In this document: one piece after another, positions 18,722 through 27,563 of the stretch
Layout of the letters: every line of letters starts with the position of its first letter
Numbering within the stretch: position 1 is the first letter of the stretch
Origin: Ignavibacteria bacterium
GTDB taxonomy: Bacteria; Bacteroidota; Ignavibacteria; UBA10030; SZUA-254
DNA: 44,676 nucleotides
NCBI GenBank assembly: GCA_016178625.1
Contig: JACOSX010000131.1
Location: forward strand, 1 to 44,676
Reading direction: 5' to 3'
The notes under the pieces: generated by a model
What the model saw: the letters and a program-made list of their open reading frames with translations, nothing else
Told to the model about the DNA's origin: nothing
Databases searched by the model: none
Position numbers and translations under genes: made by a program

Positions 18722-20131
18722 TTACACTTCAGACTGTTGTGATTCCTTCTTCTCATTCTGAACTGGCTGAACTGGCTGAACTGGCTGAACTGGCTGAACT
18801 GGAGTATCTTCCGTAGATGAATCCTTCGCTTCTTCTACAGACTCCGTTTTTGTTTCAGACGCTTTTTCAATCTCTTCCTCCTCTTCGTCTTCTTCCACTT
18901 CCGCATCTGCGAGTTCTCGCTTCATCATCTCCCTAATAGACTTTACCTTTTCTTCAGTAAGGCCCTCTATTTCCAAGAGATCATCGAGGGGAGCTTCAAT
19001 TACTTTCCGCGCAGTTTCATATCCTTCGTCGATGAGACGCTCCAGCAACGGCTCACCCAATTCTTCTCTGAATTCCTCGAGATCCATATCGTACTCTTCT
19101 TCGCCACCTTCTTTGACCAGATTTATTTCGTAACCGCTCAATTTAGAGGCGAGACGAATGTTTTGCCCATTCCGACCGATAGCAAGAGAGACCTGGTCTT
19201 TATCCACGAGAACATTTGCCATTTTTGCAGCTTCATCGACTTGGACACTCTTTAACTTTGCCGGGGCAAGTGCTCGTTGAATGTAAATCGTCGGATTATC
19301 AGAGTAGTTGATGACATCGATGTTCTCGTTATTAAGCTCTCTGACAATCGCGTGGATGCGAACACCTTTCATGCCTACACATGCTCCGACTGCATCGATC
19401 CGATCATCATGCGATTCAACAGCTACCTTCGACCGCTCGCCTGCCTCTCTGGCGACTGCTTTAATCTCAATGATTCCATCATAAATTTCCGGAATTTCAA
19501 TTTCAAACAACTTCGCCAGGAATTTTGGATCGGATCGCGAGATCACTACAACGGGAGAGGAGGCATTTTTGCGCACTTCCTTCAAGAGTGCACGGATTGT
19601 TTCGCCCTTCCGATATCGCTCTTTTGCGATCTGTTCATTTTTCGGAAGTTGCAACTCGTTACGATTGTGGTTAACGAGAATTTCTCCTTTTCGAATTTGA
19701 TAGATTTCTCCAACTATGATCTCACCAATTGAGTTACTGTACTCGTTGTAAACAATTTCCTTTTCAACTTCTTTGATGCGTTGATTAAGATTTTGCTTAG
19801 CACTCACGACCAGCCGTCGACCGAAACTCTGAAGATCAATAACCTCCACAAAGTCATCTCCAACTTCAAGTGGCTCATCGGTCTTCTTGCGAACGCTCTC
19901 AATATCGATTTGGATGCTTGCATCAGTAACAGTTTCGACAATTTGTTTTTCAAGATAAATCTCGATGTCTCCCTTATCCATATTAACCACGACATCGAAG
20001 CGAGCTTCCATGCCGTATTTCTTCCGAACCATCATTGAGAATACATCTTCAATGATTCCCGTTAACATATCTTTATCGATTCGTTTCTCTCGCACCATCT
20101 GAGAGAAGGATTCAACAATTTCGTAGTTCAT
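18722..20131 (-). CDS. nusA: Transcription termination/antitermination factor NusA
   Basis: 469 residues. NusA_N (1-125), S1 (about 135-200) and two KH domains (about 230-345, with GACVGMKGVRI and LAIGRNGQNIRLA) are all present. A helix-hairpin-helix-like stretch (LLEIEGLTEEKVKSI) and an acidic tail follow. The tail ends in five tandem Pro-Val-Gln triplets encoded by a 45-base repeat. NusA binds RNA polymerase and modulates pausing, termination and rRNA antitermination. The gap to rimP is 49 bases. Confidence 0.96.
   Translation of the reverse strand: MNYEIVESFSQMVREKRIDKDMLTGIIEDVFSMMVRKKYGMEARFDVVVNMDKGDIEIYLEKQIVETVTDASIQIDIESVRKKTDEPLEVGDDFVEVIDLQSFGRRLVVSAKQNLNQRIKEVEKEIVYNEYSNSIGEIIVGEIYQIRKGEILVNHNRNELQLPKNEQIAKERYRKGETIRALLKEVRKNASSPVVVISRSDPKFLAKLFEIEIPEIYDGIIEIKAVAREAGERSKVAVESHDDRIDAVGACVGMKGVRIHAIVRELNNENIDVINYSDNPTIYIQRALAPAKLKSVQVDEAAKMANVLVDKDQVSLAIGRNGQNIRLASKLSGYEINLVKEGGEEEYDMDLEEFREELGEPLLERLIDEGYETARKVIEAPLDDLLEIEGLTEEKVKSIREMMKRELADAEVEEDEEEEEIEKASETKTESVEEAKDSSTEDTPVQPVQPVQPVQPVQNEKKESQQSEV
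18758..18802 (-). repeat. Five perfect 9-bp tandem repeats in nusA
   Basis: The unit CTGAACTGG (plus strand) is repeated five times without a mismatch, encoding five PVQ triplets in the NusA tail. Being a multiple of three, changes in copy number would keep the frame, so the site may vary between strains by replication slippage. Confidence 0.95.
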
Positions 20132-20180
20132 ACAAACCTCTATAAGAATAAAACATGAAGATGTCCGCTTGACATCTGTG

Positions 20181-20633
20181 TTACCAAGCTGCTTTCACCC
20201 GCGCCTCAATAATGCTCAGTACAGGAATCTCGCGCCTGTCACCATCTTGGAGTCGGAGCACAATCTGAGCAGATGTGGCTTCCATCAATTCACCCTCGAT
20301 CTTTTCATTTCGGAGATCACCGCGGTAGGTGACTGCAAGTTGTCGACCAATATTTTTCTGATACTGGCGAGGGAATCTCAATGGTCGATCAATTCCCGGT
20401 GACGAAACAACAAGATGATATCGACGTTGGAGTATGTTCGCTTTGTCAAGTGCCTGTGATAAATCACGACTGATTTCAGCACACAACTCTGTGGTTATTC
20501 CGGTATCAGTATCAACAAAAAATTCCAGAACTTTACCAGCATCGTTTCCTCTAAATGCGAGGTCGACAACAAAAGCTCCTTTTGCGCTAACAATTGGCTC
20601 AGTGATCTCAGCTATCTTCTTCAGGTCGTACAT
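20181..20633 (-). CDS. rimP: Ribosome maturation factor RimP
   Basis: 150 residues from the ATG at 20633; a TTG four codons upstream is less likely. The pattern ITEPIVSAKGAFVVDLAF at the start, FFVDTDTGITTELCAEISRDLSQALD in the middle, and YHLVVSSPGIDRPLR is diagnostic of RimP. The protein assists 30S assembly. It is the first gene of the rimP-nusA-infB-rbfA-ribF-rpsO-pnp operon. Confidence 0.94.
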   Translation of the reverse strand: MYDLKKIAEITEPIVSAKGAFVVDLAFRGNDAGKVLEFFVDTDTGITTELCAEISRDLSQALDKANILQRRYHLVVSSPGIDRPLRFPRQYQKNIGRQLAVTYRGDLRNEKIEGELMEATSAQIVLRLQDGDRREIPVLSIIEARVKAAW

Positions 20634-20677
20634 CTGGAGTTCCAAATAAAGCGTTTACAAATGCCTTAAATTTATCC

Positions 20678-20704
20678 AAAAAAAAAGTCCCATTGGTGGG
20701 ACTT
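20678..20704 (-). terminator. Strong Rho-independent terminator before rimP
   Basis: On the minus strand AAGTCCCA and TGGGACTT make a perfect 8-bp stem with a CCAA loop, directly followed by a run of nine T. It lies 64 bases after the thioesterase stop and about 45 bases before the rimP start. It therefore closes the acyP-to-thioesterase operon, and could also act as an attenuator for rimP. Confidence 0.92.
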
Positions 20705-20721
20705 TGAATCGAGGACGTGTT

Positions 20722-20750
20722 AATATAAGAATACTATTTCTCAATTGCAA
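20722..20750 (-). promoter_or_regulatory. Promoter-like element just upstream of the terminator
   Basis: TTGCAA (20745-20750), 17 bases, TATATT (20722-20727) on the minus strand. A transcript from here would start near 20715 and meet the strong terminator after about a dozen bases. It may be a chance match in AT-rich DNA, or an attenuated promoter for the rimP operon; no better rimP promoter was found. Confidence 0.3.
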
Positions 20751-20767
20751 ACCGAAAATTCGGTAGA

Positions 20768-21229
20768 CTATGTAAATAAGATCGGTCCTTGGATAGCAAC
20801 ATTATCGCCTTCAAATTGGCGAATTTTGTTGCGGAAATCATCATTTACGGGTATCGGATTATTTGTGCGCGGATCCAGCCATACATGGACAGCGGTGTTT
20901 TCCGAAACCAGTCGCTTGCTCGTAGCTTCTTCCATCAATCCTTCAAAAGCAAAGCTGGAGTTTCGGATATAGATGATCCGAGTATAGATATTCATTACTT
21001 CGTCAAACCTAGCAGCAGCCTTATAGTCAATCTCATTCCGGACAAGAACGATCCTTGAATCATTTTTTATTGCGTTCAGATCAACCCTGATGCCGATGTG
21101 TTTAAGGTATTCTACACGTCCGACTTCAAAGTACAAAAGATAATTGGCGTTATGTACAATACCTTGCCAATCTACCTCATAGTTTCGGACACGAATTTGT
21201 ATTCGATGTTTAAACTTAGATTGGTCCAT
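20768..21229 (-). CDS. Acyl-CoA thioesterase of the 4HBT/YbgC family
   Basis: 153 residues with a single hotdog fold. The family signature RVRNYEVDWQGIVHNANYL includes the catalytic-type Asp of 4-hydroxybenzoyl-CoA thioesterases, and YFEVGRVEYL follows. Such enzymes hydrolyse acyl-CoA or acyl-ACP thioesters in the cytoplasm; the substrate cannot be read from sequence. Its start is four bases after the ltaE stop. It is the last gene of the acyP operon and is followed by the strong terminator. Confidence 0.88.
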   Translation of the reverse strand: MDQSKFKHRIQIRVRNYEVDWQGIVHNANYLLYFEVGRVEYLKHIGIRVDLNAIKNDSRIVLVRNEIDYKAAARFDEVMNIYTRIIYIRNSSFAFEGLMEEATSKRLVSENTAVHVWLDPRTNNPIPVNDDFRNKIRQFEGDNVAIQGPILFT

Positions 21230-21233
21230 CTAA

Positions 21234-22265
21234 TCACGAGAATAAAGATTGAAAAACAGATACTGCTTCAGTTACTTCATCCATCGAAACATCGAGATGC
21301 ATAACTGCCCGGATAGAAGAAGAACGTTCGGGTGTTAAGAGAATTCCTTTTGATTTCAAGAGGTTCAAGACTTCATCTTGAGTTTTTCCCGTCTTCATGA
21401 TGTCGACAAAAACCATGTTTGTCTGCACTTCGTTCATATCAATCTCGAGCTGCTTAAGAGAACCCAATCCGAGTGCAAAGGTCGAAGCTTTCTGATGATC
21501 GTCATTTAATCTCTCTATGTTATGATCAAGTGCGTAAAGCGCGGCGGAAGCCAAGATGCCAGCCTGTCGCATACCACCTCCGAACAGCTTACGATACTTC
21601 CTCGCCTGCTGAACAAACTCGCGGTCACCGATAATTATCGAGCCAACGGGAGCACCGAGCCCTTTCGAAAAACAGACGGAAAGGGAATCGAAGTGCTGCG
21701 CGTATTCTTTTGGGGAGATGCCGGTAACGACACAGGCATTCCAGATTCTAGCGCCATCAAGATGCATGGCAATTTTCTCCGAAATGGCAAACGCTCGTAT
21801 ACGTTGCATTGCTTCAATCGGAACAATAGAACCAGCAGATCGTCCATGAGTATTCTCTACGCAAATGAGTCTCGTGGTTGGAAGGTAATATGCTTTCGGC
21901 CGAACAGCCTGATGGATTTGTTCAACCGTTATTACTCCCCGCCGGCCAGCGATGGTTTTCATTTGTACACCAGACAGGAGTGAAGGAGCGGCGGTTTCAT
22001 ACACAAAGATGTGTGATTCTTGCTCAACAATGATCTCATCTCCTGGCTGCGTATGCACTTTTATACATATTTCGTTTCCCATTGTGCCGCTTGGAACAAA
22101 GAGAGCTGCCTCTTTTCCAAACATTGCAGCGACTCTTTGCTGAAGTGCGTTGACGGTTGGATCCTCGCCGAAGACATCATCTCCAACATCTGCTCTCATC
22201 ATGGCTTCAAGCATCTGGCGCGAGGGTTTCGTCACGGTGTCACTTCGGAGATCAATGTACTTCAC
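21234..22265 (-). CDS. ltaE: Low-specificity L-threonine aldolase
   Basis: 343 residues, normal for this PLP enzyme. The start [12 protein letters not shown] and the [10 protein letters not shown] segment are typical. The DGARIWNA motif contacts the cofactor, and the Schiff-base lysine is Lys201 in [10 protein letters not shown]. It splits L-threonine/allo-threonine into glycine and acetaldehyde. The first codons overlap the end of lnt by 14 bases, so the two are translationally coupled. Confidence 0.93.
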   Translation of the reverse strand: MKYIDLRSDTVTKPSRQMLEAMMRADVGDDVFGEDPTVNALQQRVAAMFGKEAALFVPSGTMGNEICIKVHTQPGDEIIVEQESHIFVYETAAPSLLSGVQMKTIAGRRGVITVEQIHQAVRPKAYYLPTTRLICVENTHGRSAGSIVPIEAMQRIRAFAISEKIAMHLDGARIWNACVVTGISPKEYAQHFDSLSVCFSKGLGAPVGSIIIGDREFVQQARKYRKLFGGGMRQAGILASAALYALDHNIERLNDDHQKASTFALGLGSLKQLEIDMNEVQTNMVFVDIMKTGKTQDEVLNLLKSKGILLTPERSSSIRAVMHLDVSMDEVTEAVSVFQSLFS

Positions 22266-23901
22266 GGAGTTCCCTTAATCGTACTTGGTTATAGAATTTT
22301 CTTCCCAAAGAGGCCGCCAACAAGAACACGCTCAAGAGCATGGTGAGTTCAGCAAGCCAATCACCATGCATGGTGTAGAATGTTACCTCAACCTGTGGCT
22401 CAATGGTTCCGACTAATGCGGCTTGAGTATACATCTCGGTGCGTTGTAATATATGACCAAAAGGATCAATGATGCAAGAAATCCCGCCATTCGCACATTG
22501 AATAACCCAGCGATGATTTTCAATTGCCCGTAAGACGCCGAACTGTACATGTTGATATGTTCCGGAGGTGTTTCCCCACCAGCTATCATTCGTGATAACG
22601 GTGAGGAATTGAGCGCCTCTCCGAACAAACGCGGCAACAAGGCCTGGGTAAACAGATTCATAACAGACCATATTCGAAAATGAGATTGAATCACCGTGGG
22701 CTGTCTTAAAGTGAAAGACGGTTGTATCTTTTCCATGTGCCCATCCTCCCAATCCGAAATTCCATTGCATGGCATTCAGAAAACTTAGTGCCTCGGAGAA
22801 CGGGACACGCTCTGCAAAAGGAACAAGAATGATCTTTGCATATTTCTGAATTTCATTCCGATGCGGTTCAATTAATATGGAACTGTTGAACGTATCATAG
22901 CGCTGTCCGCTTGGAGATATCTTACTGCTTCGCGGAAACGGATCTCCTTCATGATAAAAAATAACATCGGGGATCCCGGTCAACAAATTGATCCCCAAGG
23001 AATCAACTTGATTCTTTATAAGATAGAGGTATTGCCGATTGTTAGGATGAAGAATATAAAACGGCACAGCCGTTTCTGGCCAGAGCAAAAGATCAACTTG
23101 TTTTTGAGCACCCTCCTTTGTGAGGTGTTGCAAGACACCAAGTTGCATTTCAGCGTTGCCTTGCCACTTCTCAAAAGGATCGATGTTCGGTTGGATGCAT
23201 CCCACATTGATTTTAGTGTCCACTGGAGAAGGTGAAGATACGAGCACATGGTCGCCATAAACCCGAGGAAGAGCGTAGAGAGATACAAACGCGAGCAGCG
23301 TCGCAACAGATTGGAGTGAACTGATTTTCCATTTCTTTCCTGCAAGTTTTGAATAAAGAAAATGCCCAAGAACATTGAGAACCGTGAGCCAGAATGAGAT
23401 TCCGTATACTCCGGTGTATGAAGCAATCTGCACGACTGAGAGATCATACGTCTGTGTATTTCCCACGGTCAGCCAAGGGAAACCTATCTCAAAAAGGGAG
23501 TGAAGATACTCGAACGAGACCCATACGAGTGGAAACGCCATAAGTGCAACCCCAATGCCGAGATGTCGGCGAATGAACATCAGGGCAACGATTGGCACAG
23601 AGAAAAAGAATGGGTGCACCAGCAATAACATCCCACCTGCTAACATCAGATAAATATCCTTCGCGTGAGTGAAGCCTCCCGTCCAGTACAACGCGATAAC
23701 ATTGAAAATAAAAAAAGTAAGATAGGAATAACGAACAACTTCCCCGTACTCTATGAGCGAATCAAAAAGAATAAGGAACGGAACAAAGCAACATACCGCG
23801 AGGATACCGGAAGGAATTGGCGGAAACGAACACCCGAGCATTACACCTGAGAGGGTTGCAAGAAATATCCTACGCCGCGACGATTGCAGGTTAGCGATCA
23901 T
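22252..23901 (-). CDS. lnt: Apolipoprotein N-acyltransferase
   Basis: 549 residues. About six to seven membrane helices in the first 215 residues are followed by a periplasmic nitrilase-type domain and a final C-terminal helix. The Glu-Lys-Cys triad can be seen as Glu276 (WPETAVP), Lys356 ([14 protein letters not shown]) and Cys413 (VCYESVYPG). Lnt adds the third acyl chain to the N-terminal cysteine of lipoproteins, which fits the lipobox genes at the right end of the window and a diderm envelope. The gene lies 14 bases after the PAP2 gene. Confidence 0.95.
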   Translation of the reverse strand: MIANLQSSRRRIFLATLSGVMLGCSFPPIPSGILAVCCFVPFLILFDSLIEYGEVVRYSYLTFFIFNVIALYWTGGFTHAKDIYLMLAGGMLLLVHPFFFSVPIVALMFIRRHLGIGVALMAFPLVWVSFEYLHSLFEIGFPWLTVGNTQTYDLSVVQIASYTGVYGISFWLTVLNVLGHFLYSKLAGKKWKISSLQSVATLLAFVSLYALPRVYGDHVLVSSPSPVDTKINVGCIQPNIDPFEKWQGNAEMQLGVLQHLTKEGAQKQVDLLLWPETAVPFYILHPNNRQYLYLIKNQVDSLGINLLTGIPDVIFYHEGDPFPRSSKISPSGQRYDTFNSSILIEPHRNEIQKYAKIILVPFAERVPFSEALSFLNAMQWNFGLGGWAHGKDTTVFHFKTAHGDSISFSNMVCYESVYPGLVAAFVRRGAQFLTVITNDSWWGNTSGTYQHVQFGVLRAIENHRWVIQCANGGISCIIDPFGHILQRTEMYTQAALVGTIEPQVEVTFYTMHGDWLAELTMLLSVFLLAASLGRKFYNQVRLRELREVH

Positions 23902-23915
23902 GACTTCCGAGATGA

Positions 23916-24515
23916 TTACTGGAGAGGCTCATCAATCGAGAGGACTGGATATCGTTGAGCAAGCAATTCCCACACCGTGGTCAACGTCATCGAGCACATG
24001 ATTCCAATGAGTGCACCACCCAAAACATCGGAGGGATAATGCACACCAACCACCATCCGAGAAAGTCCCATCAACACTGCGTAGAGATAAAACAACCACG
24101 CCCAATTTCTATAATAGCTTGAAAAGAAAGCCGCGAACGCAAAGTTATTCACAGCATGAGATGAAGGAAAGGAGTATCCGCTTCCGCACGGGACTAATAG
24201 TCTTAGATGATCGAGAACTGGAACTCCATTCATTTCATGACATGGACGCGGTCGCGCCACGATCGGCTTGATGAGAGTGCTGCTCACCTGATCGCTCATA
24301 AATATGAGAGGGATAACAAGAATTCCAATAATTCTTCCTTTCTTCCCACCCTTCCAGAGCAGCAACAACCATATTGCGCCGAAGAGTCCTAATCCAACCC
24401 ACGATTTATTCCAATCGGTAAGAAGTGGCATCACCGCGTCAAATACTGGATTTGCTATTGTCCAGTTGAAAAAATAAAACAACGTCTTATCAATCGAATA
24501 CAGAAAATCAATCAC
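23916..24515 (-). CDS. PAP2-family membrane phosphatase
   Basis: 199 residues, about five to six membrane helices. The three phosphatase motifs are KPIVARPRP (83-91), SFPSSH (115-120) and SRMVVGVHYPSD (152-163). Likely substrates are undecaprenyl pyrophosphate or phosphatidylglycerol phosphate; sequence alone does not decide. It overlaps the preceding dedA gene by eight bases. The neighbouring DedA and Lnt genes point to envelope lipid metabolism; DedA proteins are now linked to lipid-carrier recycling. Confidence 0.9.
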   Translation of the reverse strand: MIDFLYSIDKTLFYFFNWTIANPVFDAVMPLLTDWNKSWVGLGLFGAIWLLLLWKGGKKGRIIGILVIPLIFMSDQVSSTLIKPIVARPRPCHEMNGVPVLDHLRLLVPCGSGYSFPSSHAVNNFAFAAFFSSYYRNWAWLFYLYAVLMGLSRMVVGVHYPSDVLGGALIGIMCSMTLTTVWELLAQRYPVLSIDEPLQ

Positions 24516-25125
24516 GTTGCTCTCCCCCTGGATTCTTTCTCAAGTAATATCTAACAAGCAGAATAAGTCCCGCCAACAAAATAATTCCCGTCATCACCTC
24601 ACTATAGGACTTCAGGTACGATGCGACTGCCTCCCAGTGCTCTCCAAGGGAATAACCCGTGTAGACCAGAATTCCATACCAAAAGAGTGAACTCACACAT
24701 GACAGGATGGACGTCTTAACGAAATCGAGTTCTGAGATACCCGCGAAGAATGAAACCACTGCTCGCGTCCCGGCAAGAAACCGATTCGCAACTATCAACC
24801 AATATCCATACCGCAAGAACCAATGCTCCATTTTGTGGAGCCCTTCAGGTCGGATGAATTTTATCCTCCCTGCTTCCAAGATCTTTCTCCCAAACCATTT
24901 TCCAATGCTAAACATCGTCATGAAGCCGAGCGTGCTTCCCGCGGTACCGGCGATTAATGCTACCACGAAATTTCCGCGGTCCATGGCTGCAAGCGCACCA
25001 CCAAAGACAACTATAGCATCACTTGGTGACGGTGGAAAGATGTTTTCGACGAAAGCGACAAAGAAAATGATCGCATAGACCCAGATGGGATCCAGTGAAG
25101 CCAGGTGGTGAATAAAATCGTTCAA
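24508..25125 (-). CDS. DedA/SNARE-associated family membrane protein
   Basis: 205 residues, four to five membrane segments. Family features are VENIFPPSPSDAIVVFGG with the early acidic residue, GSTLGFMTMFSIGKWFGR, and NRFLAGTRAVVSFFAGI, the conserved arginine-containing loop. DedA proteins act in membrane homeostasis and some translocate undecaprenyl phosphate. Its end overlaps the PAP2 phosphatase gene, so the two proteins may serve the same lipid carrier (inference). Confidence 0.9.
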   Translation of the reverse strand: MNDFIHHLASLDPIWVYAIIFFVAFVENIFPPSPSDAIVVFGGALAAMDRGNFVVALIAGTAGSTLGFMTMFSIGKWFGRKILEAGRIKFIRPEGLHKMEHWFLRYGYWLIVANRFLAGTRAVVSFFAGISELDFVKTSILSCVSSLFWYGILVYTGYSLGEHWEAVASYLKSYSEVMTGIILLAGLILLVRYYLRKNPGGEQRD

Positions 25126-25155
25126 GGGTTGTAGAAATAAACGGAAATTTACCGA

Positions 25156-25638
25156 TCAAGTAAATTCTTGGATCGACGCGATGGCATAGGCTGCAGCACC
25201 TTCTCCCATTCCGATGAAACCAAGTTCTTCATTGGTTGTGGCTTTCACGGAGACCTGGCTCACCTGTAAACCGAGAGAGAACGCAATATTCTCCCGCATT
25301 TTCTTGATATATGGAGCAATTTTGGGTTGTTGAAGAAGAACGGTTGAGTCTAAATTAATGATCTCGAAGTTGCTCGACCGTACTAGCCCACCTACGTGCT
25401 TAAGAAGGACAAGGCTTGAAATATCTTTGAATCGCGGGTCGGTGTCAGGGAAGTGCTTACCGATATCGCCAAGGGCAGCCGCGCCAAGTAGTGCATCGGC
25501 AAGAGCATGACACAGAACATCCGCATCTGAATGTCCTGTTAGACCTTTTACGAAGGGAATATCGACTCCTCCCAGAATCAACCTTCGGTTGATCACCATG
25601 CGGTGAACATCATACCCAAAGCCAAAGCGTATCTGCAT
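25156..25638 (-). CDS. ispF: 2-C-methyl-D-erythritol 2,4-cyclodiphosphate synthase
   Basis: 160 residues with the full IspF signature: FGYDVHR (metal ligands Asp and His), [21 protein letters not shown], and [28 protein letters not shown] near the C-terminus is also typical. The enzyme forms MEcPP in the non-mevalonate isoprenoid pathway, so the organism uses the MEP route. It lies 24 bases after acyP and 30 before dedA. Confidence 0.96.
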   Translation of the reverse strand: MQIRFGFGYDVHRMVINRRLILGGVDIPFVKGLTGHSDADVLCHALADALLGAAALGDIGKHFPDTDPRFKDISSLVLLKHVGGLVRSSNFEIINLDSTVLLQQPKIAPYIKKMRENIAFSLGLQVSQVSVKATTNEELGFIGMGEGAAAYAIASIQEFT

Positions 25639-25662
25639 TGTTTAGCGAAAATCTCGTTATGC

Positions 25663-25935
25663 TTATCTAATTTCAAACCCGTGAAAGGAGTGTTCAGATG
25701 TCTTCCATTTCACTTTCACGTCCGATACATGAGCTGAGCGTGGTCCAGCTTTAACTTCCTCTATCAACGTCTCGATCAAGGAACGCACACCTTCGGTTTC
25801 TATTTCGACATCACCGTTGTAGAGATTTGTTACATAACCAACCAAACCCAGTCGTGTCGCCCAAGTGTGGACAAAGTACCGAAAGCCAACACCCTGAACC
25901 ATACCGCTTACGATGATGTTTGCTCCGACGTACAT
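25663..25935 (-). CDS. acyP: Acylphosphatase
   Basis: 90 residues from the ATG at 25935. The open frame continues to 25986, but that start lies within the promoter, so the shorter form is right. The catalytic motif GMVQGVGFRYFV contains the phosphate-binding Arg, and GYVTNLYNGDVEIE supplies the Asn. The enzyme hydrolyses acyl phosphates. It is the first gene of the seven-gene operon. Confidence 0.92.
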   Translation of the reverse strand: MYVGANIIVSGMVQGVGFRYFVHTWATRLGLVGYVTNLYNGDVEIETEGVRSLIETLIEEVKAGPRSAHVSDVKVKWKTSEHSFHGFEIR

Positions 25936-25957
25936 GCTCTTTATAATTCGCCTTGTG

Positions 25958-25986
25958 AAAATACAAGGAAATTGAGTGAAAGTCAA
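25958..25986 (-). promoter_or_regulatory. Promoter of the acyP-ispF-lnt operon
   Basis: Minus strand: TTGACT (25981-25986), 17 bases, TATTTT (25958-25963). Each hexamer differs little from the classical consensus. The start would be near 25951, about 16 bases before the acyP ATG. Confidence 0.55.
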
Positions 25987-26308
25987 ACATAGATTTTCCC
26001 TCAGGATTTCAGAGAGACTTGTCTAGAACAGAAGATAATATTATACTCGCAAATGTAAGCGATCATAACAACACAAAACCATAAATTTGATGTTGAGCAT
26101 TTCAACACGTTTTCTTCCATGAGGCGCGGCGGGTTACTCGTCAGGGAAAGGCATTCACAGTTGCACTGGGGGGAAACCTTTTTCAAGAAATATTGGTTGT
26201 GATAAAACGAGAGGCTTCATTGGATGCGTGACTGACCCTCGCGGTCAGAACAAAAAGAGATCACAGGCAACTAAAGCTTTTCCACCATCAACGCTTTGGA
26301 GGACGACC
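25987..26308. other. Intergenic region upstream of acyP
   Basis: About 320 bases between the acyP promoter and the small plus-strand ORF. A 6-bp hairpin (CTGACC/GGTCAG, 26232-26248) has no T-tail. A 61-codon minus-strand frame (26001-26186) shows no protein-like features. Nothing else was recognised. Confidence 0.4.
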
Positions 26309-26512
26309 ATGAAGCATAGCACGCCGACCATCAAGCAGCAGAAGCTGAGGCAGACGCTCCTGCACCAACGTTATCTCCGACGATACCGGGCAAACCTTCA
26401 ACACCTGATCTATTCTATGGAACATGGCTACGGTTTGAATGCATCTGAGGCAAAAATCTCTTCACTCAAGGAACTGCTCACAGGGATCGAACATCAGATG
26501 CGGCCAAACTAA
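26309..26512 (+). CDS. Small basic protein, 67 residues, function unknown
   Basis: The ATG at 26309 has GGAGG seven bases upstream, one of the best ribosome-binding sites in the window, and this decides the start over an upstream in-frame ATG at 26228. The product is strongly basic in its first half (repeated Lys/Arg/Gln, KQQKLRQTLLHQRYLRRYR) and predicted helical throughout, with no signal peptide. It could bind nucleic acid, but no family was recognised. It stands alone between two operons and converges with the EamA gene. Confidence 0.5.
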   Translation: MKHSTPTIKQQKLRQTLLHQRYLRRYRANLQHLIYSMEHGYGLNASEAKISSLKELLTGIEHQMRPN

Positions 26513-26564
26513 AAGCGGCGACGATTCTTATCTGTCATCGCCCGCTAACGCCGTAGTAATTCTT

Positions 26565-27482
26565 TCAATGTGAGGAGGTTATTTCCTGGATCACATTTCT
26601 CTTCAAACCAGGTATCTCATCCGAAAACTCTGAGAGCAATAACCCCGCAATGATCGCTCCTCCTCCGATCATTCCGCCAATACCAATGATCTCTCCCCTC
26701 ACGACGTAGGCGAAGATCCCTGCAATGACAGGCTCCATAGCAAAAATGACAGCCGCTCGCGTCGGGGTCGTATCTCCTTGATATCGGTTCTGTACCCCCA
26801 TTGCGATCACTGTGGCGAAGATTGTTAGGTACAGCAGTGAGGTGATATATTGGGCCGTATAATGCGCATCAATGTGTTCAAACAATAACGCGCAGGCCAT
26901 TCCCAGTACCGCACAGACAAGAAACATCACAAAGGTTAATTGCATTTTATCAGGCTCATCAGAAACAAAGTCCAAGTAGACAATGTAAAAAGCAAACATC
27001 AGCGCGCAGATAAGTGTGAGACCATCACCAATGTTGAATCCTCCGTCTGAAGGAGAAGTAAGCAAGTATAATCCCGTGGCAGCACAAATGACACCGATGA
27101 TATTTCCAACCTTGAGAGCTTTTTTCTGCAACTTGAGAAAGTGCTGAGCGATGAAATGGACGATGGGTGTGAGGACAACGAGCATTCCTGTAAAGAACGC
27201 GGATTTTGATGCAGTCGTGTACTGAAGCCCGACCGTCTGAAATGCAAAGCCGATATATAGGAACACACCAAGCACGCTGCCACTCGTGATTGCCGATCTG
27301 GGAATTCGAATGAGCCTTTTCGGAAAGAACGCGAACAACACTGCAGCAGAGAGGAAAAACCTCAGTGAAGTATAAAACAGCGGTGAGTTTTCGTCGAGAA
27401 CGGATTTGGTGATGACAAACGTGCTTCCCCAGACGAGGGTAATGGAAAGCAGAAGCAGCTCAGCGCGCCGTTGTTTCGACAA
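26565..27482 (-). CDS. EamA/DMT-superfamily transporter
   Basis: 305 residues, ten membrane helices in two EamA repeats. LVWGSTFVITKSVL begins the first, and FAMEPVIAGIFAYVVRGE marks the second, a typical DMT segment. These proteins export metabolites such as amino acids; the substrate is unknown. The first codon appears to be TTG, because no ATG lies upstream of the first helix. An 81-base gap separates it from the DUF362 gene. Confidence 0.9.
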   Translation of the reverse strand: MSKQRRAELLLLSITLVWGSTFVITKSVLDENSPLFYTSLRFFLSAAVLFAFFPKRLIRIPRSAITSGSVLGVFLYIGFAFQTVGLQYTTASKSAFFTGMLVVLTPIVHFIAQHFLKLQKKALKVGNIIGVICAATGLYLLTSPSDGGFNIGDGLTLICALMFAFYIVYLDFVSDEPDKMQLTFVMFLVCAVLGMACALLFEHIDAHYTAQYITSLLYLTIFATVIAMGVQNRYQGDTTPTRAAVIFAMEPVIAGIFAYVVRGEIIGIGGMIGGGAIIAGLLLSEFSDEIPGLKRNVIQEITSSH

Positions 27483-27563
27483 GATCAGATCGAGCTTTAA
27501 AGTTCGTAGTGTGAAGGTTTATCGATCCGGTTCAAATGCAACCCCGTGCTGAACATGGAGTTG

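Noticed and set aside
26001-26186. 61-codon minus-strand frame upstream of acyP
   Set aside because: It has no ribosome-binding site or protein-like composition and covers the upstream promoter region.
26232-26248. CTGACC/GGTCAG hairpin
   Set aside because: No T-run on either strand and no gene end nearby; probably chance.
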